Shown here piece by piece: positions 1 to 10,165 of a stretch of DNA of 64,000 nt. The stretch covers positions 1 to 64,000 of the forward strand of contig NW_026516831.1 in NCBI RefSeq assembly GCF_025766255.1. The letters are read 5' to 3'. Origin of the DNA: Zychaea mexicana (Eukaryota > Mucoromycota > Mucoromycetes > Mucorales > Lichtheimiaceae). Both the position numbers and the translations under genes were made by a program. The number at the start of each line of letters is the position of its first letter. Position 1 is the first letter of the stretch. The notes below the pieces were generated by a model that saw only the letters and a list, made by a program, of their open reading frames with translations, made no database searches and was not told the DNA's origin.

Positions 1-730
1 CCGTTTTTTGTTTTCCTTGAATCTAGAGAACCCTTTTTGGGTGATGGTAGTCCGAGGCTGGGCAGTGAAGAACAATGCTGTTTCATCGATATTCCATATA
101 TCACGTCGATCATATTGAGAAAGTTTGTCGCGCATTTTGTCCCTGTTTTCGAGAATGGCATTCGCTTCAACAAATTCGCCTTCACCATGAAGTGTATGTT
201 TACACAGCCCATGACGTCGAGCAAAACGGTGCATCCACCCGTTCGACCCTTTGAAATCCTTGCCTAAGCATTCTGCAAAGTTAACCGCCTTAGTATGAAC
301 TATGCTCCAAGTGACCGGGATATGATTGTTTTCGGCGACGTTTATCCACAACATTACAGCATCCTCGACTTCCTATATACGTTGTAGCCATGTGTTTTGA
401 GCTCATCAATATTATACTGTCTAAATTGATTATTGCACTTATTATTATATCGAAACATACGGGAAATCTGGCCTTTTGAAGCCTTCTTCCGGTTTCGATA
501 CGAATTACACCTTCTTCCTCTTCCTTTTCCATGCACGCAATAAGCCTTGAAATAGTTGACTTGTCCAGAGAGTTTTCGAGTTTGAACCTTGTAGTTGCCT
601 AGGAAATTAACATTGAATAGGTAAACTTGTTCACTTTGTTTTTTTCTTTGTAATGCTTGAACAGCTCCTGACGTTGATAATTGGTGAATGATACGTTCTT
701 TCTACGACGCTCTCGACGTGTTTCAGGCAT
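1..730 (-). pseudogene. pogo/Tigger-like transposase remnant, runs off left edge
   Basis: Read on the minus strand, a start at 730 opens a basic N-terminus (PETRRERRRKNVSFTNYQRQ), typical of the first CENP-B/pogo helix-turn-helix. It stops after about 40 codons. The next helix, ending in SLDKSTISRLI, continues in another frame near 590-540. From about 360 down to 1 the frame is open and reads through the second HTH (SNGWMHRFARRHGL, then LHGEGEFVEAN). It then enters the DDE domain with its first catalytic Asp in the motif WNIDETALFF. The rest lies outside the window. At least one stop and one or two frameshifts mark it as decayed, although the last 100 codons are clean. The family cuts and pastes DNA at TA dinucleotides. 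The matching terminus is at 921-927, upstream of the N-terminus. Confidence 0.85.
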
Positions 731-920
731 GATAATAACGTGAAAGAAGAGCACGATCAAGAAACTGAAGGAAGTGATAATAAGTTCTTTTTTTTTTCGA
801 GGTAAAACTTTTCGGTGAATGGTCCGGGACCACAGCCTAAACGTTGATCCATTTCGATAAATGCAACCTTCGCTAATTACAACTTTTTCTAGAAAAATCT
901 TTGGTTGTATTTAACAGGGG

Positions 921-927
921 TTTACTG
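921..927 (-). mobile_element. outer end of the left-edge pogo element
   Basis: Read on the minus strand, the sequence begins TA CAGTAAACCCCTGTTAAA, a pogo/Tigger-type terminus (CAGT at the tip, TA target at 928-929). About 190 bp of untranslated lead separates it from the transposase start at 730. The partner terminus must lie left of the window. Confidence 0.6.
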
Positions 928-1175
928 TAGCACGATCTTTTCTGGACCAGCCTCTTGAGCATTTCATTTTAATATCAAAGCAGACTCGTCTTAGAAACAT
1001 GCAATTTGTGAGGAAGTTCATGTCTGTGTTTTCCCACTTACAAACCAATTGTACAGTACTGCTCCTCAATCTTGGCTGAACTTTTTCTTTCCACAGAATT
1101 AAAGATTACATTCACTCCTCATAAACTTATAAACAGTGCTGCTTAAAAATCTAACATCTTTATATTGCTTCAATA

Positions 1176-1722
1176 CAGTACCTGCTCATTAAACTGATCA
1201 CCTCTGTTTTTCGAGAAAATGATTGGGTTAATGAATGATCAGTTTAAAGATTGAGGGTCTACCATGTGAGTTATAGAACTTGCTGGAAGGATCATCTTAT
1301 GATGTTACACTATTACATGTAATGTTTATATACATTTCAGGTTGGGATTCGAGTTGTTGAGAGGGAAGAAGAAGAAGAAGAAGAACAGGAAGACATCCAA
1401 TAGGCGATAGTGAAGATGATATGAATATACCAGTAATTGGTAGACGCTCTTCCTATTACTGTTGAGCCATTGAGACTCTAAACATCTGTGAAGAGAAGAA
1501 CCAGGTCTTCGAAATTAATGTAATCTCATATCACCGATTTCGCCAATCAAGCTATTAAGCTTAGTAGCTTAACCAAAAAACCGATCAATCGTGGGACAAG
1601 TGATCAGTGGTTGGTTTAGCGAACATCTGATATTTTACTGCTTACTGAGCTGGTATTTTGGGGAAGTGATCGGTTTAACGAAATATTGGTTTAAAGGTGA
1701 TTGGTTCAACGAGCGGGTACTA
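1176..1722. mobile_element. pogo-type deletion derivative (MITE-like), 547 bp
   Basis: The two ends are inverted copies: left CAGTACCTGCTCATTAAACT, right (reverse complement) TAGTACCCGCTCGTTGAACC. The similarity continues into a shared ATCACCT stretch. TA duplications flank the element at 1174-1175 and 1723-1724. The core holds a (GAA)n run near 1367-1385, then a short stretch that reads like the acidic C-terminal tail of a pogo transposase (EEEEEEQEDIQ). It carries no complete transposase, so any movement would have needed one from elsewhere. Subterminal copies of TGATCxGTTTAA occur at both sides. Confidence 0.8.
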
Positions 1723-1724
1723 TA

Positions 1725-3450
1725 ATCTTCAAAGCAATTATTAATCAAAAGATTAAATATTTATATATTTCATCTTTTTTAATCCTTAAAATTTTAAAAA
1801 GTTAAAATCAAAAAATAATAAATTATTTGAAATATAAATATTTTAATAATTTTATTTATTTTTTTCAATTAAATATAAAATATAAGAAAAATCATTTTTT
1901 TTAATTTTAATTTAAATATTATCAAATAAAGATATTTCAATTAAACGATATATCAGTTTACATAAAAAATTTATACTATATAGTTTATATTATCTAATAT
2001 ATAAAAGATTCATCTATAGTTAAAGATTATTCCTCCAAGTGACCAAATAACTACATGATCACTTCAAGATAGCAAGGATCTATTTACTAGGAATCCCAGG
2101 AGCTGCTGAAATTTCCCAAATCCGGCCAATAGTCTTGCCGATAAGAAAAACCCATATTTATTTTTGGCTTGGACAAATAGTTTTATAGTGCATCCCGTTT
2201 ATAATTGCTAATGTTTCAATTTTTTGATGTTTTAAAAGCCCATCTTTATATTGCTACGCCTATGTGACTTCATTTTTTGGACCTCTTTATCCGTTTCTTC
2301 TCCAGACATATTGCAGCTGTATATCTCCTCAATGTACACTATCTGCTTTACTGGTCACTTAGGTCACAAAATGCACAGCCAAATTTTCTGGCAGAGTCAT
2401 GGGCTGGTCACAGAAAATTACCTGTGTATTATTGACCTTTACTAGCAAAGACATTAAATACGGCACGCAATTCTATTGGGTGAGAACGATCCTAGCTTCA
2501 AATCCGGCATAAAGTTCAGTGTTTCAAATTTATACCACCTCAGCTAAAAACCAGCAAAATCAGCCAACTTTGATAGCTGATAACTTTTTTTACAAACAAA
2601 ATAAGTTAACCCGAGTTCAATAACTACATTAAAGATACTAAAGAATGATATTCAAATAACAAATATGCAAAGCATTAACTTACTGATCTTTGATTAGAGT
2701 TCACTTTTTAGCAATTATAAATAAGATACACTATACCAACGACACATATACCGTCAGGCACTATATTTTTGTAGCTTTTCATATATATATCATAGATGAT
2801 TCATATATCAATACTCGTCATTTTTTGAGGTCTTTCCATATAGACGATCCATATATAGATACTCGCTATTGTTGAGGTCTTTCATATAGAAGTTTTATAT
2901 ATCAATACTCACCATCTTTTTTAAGGCTTTCCATATAGGCAATGTATACTAAGAGTAACCATTTTTCCATGTTTTCATCGCTAGTTTTAGGAAAGAAAGG
3001 ATGATATATAAGATATAGAGTTTTAAGTTTTGATTTTTACTGCCCTAGAAAAACAGGTTCGCCTTTTTTGCTTCTTTTTCTATACTGAAGCTTCTTTCAT
3101 TGGAGAATAATCATTAGTAACAGAATATAGTACTATAGTATCATAAATGATAATGTTGAATATAGATTTTAAGAATATTATTTATATATTTTATGTTTTA
3201 TTTTAAATAAATTCAATAATCCGATATAATTTTTATTATAAATATTTTTTGTTTTAATGACAATTTTTTATAGATTAAAAAATAGATAACAAATAAAAAA
3301 AGTTATAATATAAAATAAATAAAAATTTATAGATTAGAAAAAGACATAAAAAGGAATTAGGGGTGATTAAACAACTTGCTTGGGAAATGTTGGGGGCTAA
3401 ATAATGAAATTAAAAGATAATGAGTTGTATGAGGTGGACAAGCTCATTAT
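1725..3450. other. AT-rich intergenic stretch without a gene
   Basis: No coding region is supported here. Two blocks, about 1740-2030 and 3130-3350, are almost entirely A and T, far from the composition of the surrounding DNA. Between them lies a short degenerate tandem repeat (2776-2970, listed separately). Two open frames near 2251-2445 and 2690-2875 have no recognisable domain and are low-complexity in composition. Confidence 0.7.
2776..2970. repeat. degenerate tandem repeat, unit about 47-49 nt, about 4 copies
   Basis: The phrase GAGGTCTTTCCATATAGACG, followed by a run like ATCCATATATAGATACTC, recurs with a 47-49 nt period. The starts GAGGTCT at 2827, GAGGTCT at 2874 and AAGGCTT at 2923 are plain, and a weaker first copy precedes them near 2776. 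Copies differ at several positions each, so the array is old. Confidence 0.7.
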
Positions 3451-3907
3451 GTGTTCTCAACAACAATAACTTATTCCTTTTTAAATATACCAATAAATCT
3501 ATATTTAATGTTTAGTTTTATTTCTACCATGGATACTACTCAAGCCACTACTACTACTTCTACCAATGCCTTCACTAATGGCACTGTTGCTTCGCCCGAG
3601 ATCGTGACAGTTCGTAATGCCATTGATGCCAGTGTTCTTACTGAGCATAGAGAGTACAAATGCACTAATTGCCGGAAGACGAGACCTGGTACAGTGGCTA
3701 CTCGTGATAGTGATATGCCCAGTGAGACCCAAATCCATCACTATATCGAAATATTACTTTATCGAATTGTGGTTCTGTCAATGATATCTAGTACATAGAT
3801 TACCTGGAGTATTTGGCGAGCTCTACAATAAAAGCTCTAGAATCCCGTCCTGTCAAAATTGATAGTACACAACTCCTAAAAGACTTTACTGTAGGAGAAG
3901 AATAATA

Positions 3908-6214
3908 CAGTGCCCGCGCGCTACAACGATATTTGATATAATGATAATTCGATATACCGATAGGATTCTCAGGTGCAAGGCCGATTACTTAGTAAAATAT
4001 CAGTAATTTTACATAACAACGAATGATACGATTTTCCAAAATATCGGTTTATCGAGCAGTAAATAATGCACTTTATTTTCCAAAATAAGATAAAGTATCT
4101 GTTTGTTGGGCAGTTTTTAGCTCTGCAGCAGCCAGCATTCTCAACTTTCTTCTTATATGAAAAATAATTCTTGCATCGTCTTCGTCGTCAACTACCATAT
4201 CTTTCAAAAAGTCGACGAGATGACGCTTACACTCTTTTATAGAGAACAAAGAATGATGTTGCTCTTGTTCTTCATGTCCTTTTCTCTGCTTCTCTTCTTC
4301 AGGATCTTCACCTACCTTTACATATCAGGAACAAGTAACCTATCATACATAACTTTAATTTTAGTACAAAAAAATAAACCACATACCCAACTCTCCTTCA
4401 ATCAATGTATCATTCACAAGCTCTTCCAGAGAAGATGCTTCATGAATGTAATCGCCTTCTTCGTCTGGAATCAGGTCAATCTGATCCACCCCACAAGAGT
4501 CATGATGAACATCAAAAATAAGTTCATCGAGCTCATCGTACAAAAAAATGTCGGCTTCTTCAGCTGCCTATCTTGTCACAACCTCTTCATTGGTTTCGAT
4601 GTTGATCAATCCTGTATGCCTCCAGCAGTTTTGGATTGTTTCTACAGAGACCATGCCCCAAGCGTCCCTGCCCAATTCATTGCTTTTAGCTGGTCCACAT
4701 CATAGAGCTCGCCCAGCTAATGGTTTCTATACTTGCGACCAGCTTCACGATAGTGGGAGGCACTATAAAACAGCCGTAGTACGTAGTGTTATTGATAATG
4801 CTACATGGAGTATGATATACAATCATTAGCTAATTATGTATTTATAGCCTACCAGTATTGCTTCTTAAAGCTCGCAATTATTCCAGCATCTAATGGTTGA
4901 AACATTGATGTGGTGTTTGGGGGCAGCGTGAGAACTTCAATGTTCTCAAATGTTGGAACCTTATGCGAAGGCGCATTATCAATAAGGAGTAAAATTTTTT
5001 TATGCATATTCCCCATTGTAATGTCAAGCCTACGCATCACCAAGGCAAAAATATCTGCTGTCATCCAAGCCTTACGGTTGCTCCAATGGAAGTGGCCATG
5101 CTCTGCCCCTACAAGATATACTTTAGTATTGATAAATTCTGGTTTTGAATCGATGCTTTACCTGACTTCTTGTCGAAACACTTCGGTTTTTCAGCATGGC
5201 CAATAAAAAACAGCTAATGCTTATGCGATCCATCAGCATTGCAGGCCAAACCAATCTAATCCGGGTCTTGTCATCTTTTAGACCAGAAAGAGGTGCTTTC
5301 GAAATCGTTCTGCGAGGGACCTGGGCATAGAAAAGGCTAGCTTCATCGAAGTTATATACGTTCGAGAGCCCGTACTCTTTGATCTTCTCTTTGATCTGGG
5401 CAACGCGTTCTTGTGCTGTTTCGGTAGCAATAGCAGTCGTAGCAGATCCTGCTTCACCATGCATGAATCTCGATTTGTATCCAAAGCGTCTCTCAAAGTT
5501 CGTAATCCAGCCATCAGAGAACTTCAAATCAGTGATTTTCATGACCTTGGCAATTGCCTCAGCTTGAATTCTGATGGCTTCTCGGTTGAGTGGTTGGCCT
5601 ATGATAGGCTTTCCATTTCGTCGACGTAACGTGAAAGCGCCCTTTCTAAATCCGGTTGCGCACAAGGTCTGCTTCTCTTGCCATCGAGTTCGTCATCAGT
5701 CATTGCCATAAATTTATCGGCATTCTTGAGAATGTCCGATATGGTGCTTTGCTTGTGACAAGTACTCAGTGCATACTTTTCCTTTGCCCATTCTGCAAGT
5801 CTGCCTTGGGTCCAGCCGCTCTGCTTATGCTTGTACACAATTGCAAGCTTTTGGCGCTTAGTAAGCGTTTGGCGTTGTTTTTTCGGTTCGTTAGGGCTGT
5901 CTGCATTGATAATGCGAGAGGAGCCAGCTGCGATTCTGTCAGCAGTAATAAGACGAGAAGACATTTTGTGGATAAAGAAGTGATGTTTTCCTCTCTCTTC
6001 ATTGATTATTACTAAGCTAATGATGGACGCTAGTTTAATTATGTTTCCAGCACATTCTTTTTGCTTCTTTTTTTGCGGAGGATATCTGAGTAGACTATGG
6101 AGAAGCTTTATTCCGAACTCATCTGCCCTGAGAGCCAATTCGATATACCGACATTTTGATATAACGATAGGTTTTTCGGTCCACGGGGTGTATCGTTATA
6201 GCGCGCGGGCACTG
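3908..6214 (-). mobile_element. Tigger/pogo-like element, full length, 2307 bp
   Basis: The termini are CAGTGCCCGCGCGCTACAAC (left) and, as reverse complement, CAGTGCCCGCGCGCTATAAC (right). They match at all but one of the first 20 positions, and the terminal regions share GATAT-rich subterminal sequence. TA duplications lie at 3906-3907 and 6215-6216. It sits inside the element at 3692-6687, so it is the youngest of the three layers. One transposase pseudogene fills the interior on the minus strand. The well-kept ends against a broken gene suggest a copy that was mobilised while already defective, or that decayed recently. Confidence 0.9.
4361..5964 (-). pseudogene. pogo/Tigger-like DDE transposase, broken
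   Basis: Starting at 5964, the N-terminal HTH is TLTKRQKLAIVYKHKQSGWT. The CENP-B-type second HTH follows (KFSDGWITNFERRFGYKSRF). The DDE_1 catalytic core has its first Asp in YNFDEASLFY, the second in LLLIDNAPSHK and the third in MFQPLDAGIIASFKKQY. An acidic C-terminus reaches about 4361. Frameshifts lie near 5605 (after VDEME) and near 5240 (after TRIRLVW), and there are stops near 4715 and 4555. A 53-nt GT-AG intron (5109-5161) with a TACTAA branch site splits it, and a second intron after KKQY (about 4801-4852) is likely. The reaction would be cut-and-paste transposition into TA. Confidence 0.88.
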
Positions 6215-9200
6215 TAGAGAGGCTGGAGAAGAAGCTGAAAGGCTTCTATCTAATGAGCTTGATGCTAGGATTTTTAATACTCATGAGGTACAGGTAGGTA
6301 GATGTTGATGAAGAAGAGAATAACTAGAGAAGACGAGATGAGGAGAAGGAAGCATTGAAACCACTGCACAGTAAAAGAGAGAAGAGCAGTATACAAGCGA
6401 TTTATTGAGAACAATATCAGCTGAAGACGACCTGGATGCTCAGCTAATCAGGCATACTAGACTCTGAGAATTAACCAGTGCAAAGTAAACTGATCTTTTT
6501 TTCCTTTTCTAATAAATAAAAATGTACTATTGGTCCGCTCGATATAATGATATTTCTGATGGTTGATATCACATATCACAATAGCAAATTAGTAATAATT
6601 CCCTGCATAATTTGATTCGGACCCTAAAAACTCATCACTATATCGAAATATTACTATACCGAATATCACTATAACGAGTGGCCACTGTATTTCTTTTGTT
6701 GGTCGCATTGGGACGTTCAAAATTTGTCTCGACTGTCGTGAACACGCAACTCCCCAAGATTACATTCCTCTTGATCGAATGGTTTTTTTTTTGGATTTTT
6801 TGGCCGATCAGTACCCTTTTGTTGAGGATAACGGGAGAACAGTATGTTTGATATGCTATAAAAAAATAGTTAGTTAACTTGATATTCATTCGTTTGTCCA
6901 TATTTATCTGTTTACTATGCAGCACTATCGATTTATGGGCTATATCTGCATCGAACCCTATATGAGAGGCGAGGATGTGATAATCGACGCTGTTATTGAA
7001 GGTGTCTGGCGCTGTGATGGATTCCGATACATCAGGAAGAATACTGGTGATCCTCAGCTTTCGTCTGATATACCTTTTACCGCGTATTGCTCGCGTTCGA
7101 GAAGGTATCAAAACCAGATTGAAAATGCCCAACGTAGGCAGATGACAGATCGTATGGAAACATACGATTGTAGTGACCATATACAAGGAAAGGTCAGAGA
7201 AGATCTCGGTTACGTGGAGCTGTTTATAACCCATCGCCAGCATGCACGTATTGGAATTGAACCTGTGGAAAGAAACCTGGTTCCAGACGATATACGCGAG
7301 TATATTGCAAGAAGAACTCGGCAGTCCACGACGATCAGCCCGACCATCCTGTATCATGAAGTGGTCCAGGAGTTTTCACTCTCAGATATCACGCCTGAAC
7401 AGGTGTATTACTGGTGGAGCGAGACTTTCAAACACGAGTATCGCTTGCATGAAGATCAGATGATCTCGACGCGCATGCTTGTTCGTAGATACAATGATCA
7501 AGGTTTCCGAGAGGTATATACAATATGATTGCTAACGATGAATCTAGTCTTCTCGCTTTAAAAAAGATAGAATTAGATTAGTAGTAGACTCTAGTTAAAA
7601 TCTTATGCAGTTACAATAAAACTTAGGTTTTCTGGAAACGTGAAAGAGACATTGTTGTTGCTTATGGTTTCGTCACCCCCTTTTTCCCTCTGCTCGTGGC
7701 AAGTGATCATGTGGAAGAGTACTGCATTGATTCCACATACAAAACCAGTCGTGTCGGCTCTGAATTATATGGAATTATTGCAAACGTGAATGGTGTGGGA
7801 TTTCCGATTAGATACCTTTTATATCTGGCATCTGATGAAGCTGTCCCCAATACAAAAACAGATACCCTTATCAAGTTTTTTGAGGTGCTAAAGGATGATT
7901 ATTTCGATTCTCTGTTTATGTTCTCGGACAAGAACCAATGGCAGATGAATGCCATCCAACATGTGTGGGGCGAATCGCGATTACGTCTTTGTCTTTGGCA
8001 CATGCCAAAATCGGTTGAGCGCAAGCTGTCCAAGCAGAGAAGCGCCCATCCACCACTGTATGATAGTGCACAAGCGCATCGCGATTTTCCTTCTGTTAAT
8101 CCAGACTGGACGCCGACTACTAGTGGACGTAGTGGCGTAATTTGTCAAAAAGCAGACTGCAAACATATCATTGAATTAATGACAAAGCACTACAATCAGC
8201 ACCCTTTAATTCCTGATGGTAAAATTACTTGTATTTACAGCAATAACTTAAATGTGAATTGCTATGCTATATTTTATATGTTCAAATACTCAAAGAGTAT
8301 GCCAATGCGAGAATACTCTAAATAGGTACTACAACACGTAGTGCTGAAGAAATTCACTAATTTGCCGTAATCGAGATCCTTTTGTTCTGCTATGCAAAAG
8401 GGTATATCGACGCCTGGATTTATTTGTACGAGCGATGGTACAAGCCAGCAGCATGGAAGCTATGGGCGCGTACCAGCATCCCTGATCGCATTCCAGATAG
8501 GAGAACAACAATGCTGATCGAAGCGCACTCACTTATACCAGTTTAACTGTGCACGTTTGGACTATTGGTGTATGTTATCATTACGCGTCATTGTCGCGAG
8601 TTACGGCATAAATTTCGGCGTGATATTGTTCGGTCTCGTTGTAACAAACGATGGAAATAATGTTCGTCGGTCAATGGAACAAGGATGTCCTGTTGGCAGA
8701 AAGCCCGGTTGCAGTCACCCAGTATCAACCATCAGTTGAAAGATGGACCTGCAGTTGTCCGGCTTTTTTGCGAAGTCGATTTATGATCTGTAAACACCTT
8801 GCTCGTCGTTCTGGTTCTGGTCGCATCGTTGCTAAGCAACATTTTATCCAACGCCAAAGCATTGCTCCTTTTGTGCGTATACGACCAGTAAGTAAGATTG
8901 ATAAATGCAACTACTATGTCTATGATTTCGCCCTAGGATTAAATATGTGCCGTTGTATAATAAATCAGTGAAAATGTTCTCCGAAACATTTTTATAGACA
9001 CTACACATCCTAGTGGCGATGCCAATGACGATGAGGACGACGACGAACACAACGATGATGATGATGAAGTTAGACATATTGATGATGGCAATTGGGATAT
9101 CGCACCTCTTATTGCTACTACTAACGCCATTCATCGCCGCTTCTCTCCTTCTCCTTCCCCCCTTCCTACTACCGCCATCACTGCTTCTACTGCAACTAGC

Positions 9201-9539
9201 CATCCAACGACTCCAACATTGATCGACCTAACCAGTAACGATGACGTATTTGTTGTCGATCAGAAAGAGGACCATTGTGCTGGGAGCTTCACATGCAGGC
9301 GTATCGATCAGAGCAACGTGCATTGATTAAACAACTACATGCAAACCTAGAGTCGTTTCGCGATGCTGCAGATGAATATCAACAAGTTGTATCGACTACA
9401 CAATTCGATGTTTTTCGTGCAGCAGCTCAAAATAACACTGTTGGTGACTATTTGTCAGAGAATATTCAAGATCAATGTAGACACACTATACCAACTACAT
9501 TCTGTGGGACAAACCAACATACACGACACAATACTTAAC

Positions 9540-10160
9540 GGTTCCTTCTCTCAAACATTCTTTAAACATTTCTTGGTTCGTACGCATCCCGCGAGAAATA
9601 AAGTGTTCACACCCGCACATATATATCATATCACACATACTTATTTGTTACAACACATTACTATTGCTAAAAAATTATGGTGCATACTGGTATTAAATGT
9701 CATTACACTCGAAACATTGTGAACACACTAAATACTGTACATTTGGCGAACTATGCGAGTGTATCTCTGTTTTTCCCTTAGCTATTACCTAGACGGCAAG
9801 ATGAACTTCAACATTGAACAGACACCATATGGATGGTCCGACAAATTTTGAGGAACTAAAGAGTCCAGTAGAATGCTCAAGGGGTTGCTCCTTCTTCTGC
9901 ATACACACATGTTGGCAGTCTACTGCTCGTGCTGATAAAAAAGGGATTGTAAAAGAAAGTGGTATCATCAGACTATCCATATAATTGAATGGCCTAGTAC
10001 TTTGCAGCCTCATGGGCTCACCAATTTCTGGTCAATGTATCCATTGGTTTAAACATGTATATATCGGATTAATCATATGAATATTAAGAAAAGGGAGGGA
10101 AAGAAAAGTAAAGGAAAAAAAGAGAGAGAAAAGAAAGAGCGGGCAAGAAGAGACATTGTG
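9540..10160. other. interval without a recognised gene
   Basis: I could not place the right end of the MULE (no clear terminal inverted repeat or 9-bp target duplication). About 10081-10155 is a purine-only tract on the + strand (A and G runs). Open frames here have no domain I recognise. Confidence 0.5.
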
Positions 10161-10165
10161 CTACT

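Larger units (their letters stand above)
3692..6687. mobile_element. pogo-type element inserted in the MULE (about 687 bp without its own insertion)
   Basis: The left end reads CAGTGGCTACTCGTGATAGT. The right end, as reverse complement, reads CAGTGGCCACTCGTTATAGT. Both sides continue into GATATx and a shared ATCACTATATCGAAATATTA stretch. TA duplications lie at 3690-3691 and 6688-6689. Removing the element with one TA joins CCTGG-TA-TTTC and restores the MULE reading frame across the junction. No transposase of its own is visible in the 687 bp that remain once the inner element is subtracted, so this is a non-autonomous derivative. Confidence 0.85.
3529..9538 (+). pseudogene. MULE (Mutator-like) transposase with SWIM finger, split by two nested insertions
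   Basis: The N-terminal piece (3529-3690) ends in a cysteine motif, YKCTNCRKTRPG. It resumes at 6690 with SFVGRIGTFKICLDCREH, completing a CxxC...CxxC module. Exons then run from about 6920 to 7513 and from 7627 on, split by a GT-AG intron at 7514-7626. The MULE domain shows the first Asp (YCIDSTYKTS, about 7723-7752), the second Asp (FSDKNQWQMNAI, about 7924), the family C..H pair (LCLWHMPKSVE) and the third acidic residue (TTMLIEAHS, about 8505-8530). A SWIM zinc finger follows (CSC...ICKH, 8746-8795). After that come an acidic tail (8995-9250) and a coiled segment to 9538. In-frame stops or frameshifts near 8373, 8545 and 9290 make it inactive, quite apart from the insertion. Confidence 0.85.

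Noticed and set aside
2776..2970. Regular repeats that could be mistaken for a CRISPR array
   Set aside because: The copies are contiguous and degenerate without unique spacers, and the genome is eukaryotic.
4157..4705. 182-codon plus-strand open frame
   Set aside because: It lies antisense to the C-terminal part of the Tigger-like transposase pseudogene and has no motif of its own.
3400..9740. Terminal inverted repeats of the first MULE
   Set aside because: I searched by eye around both ends and found no convincing pair or 9-bp duplication; many MULEs have weak or no inverted ends.
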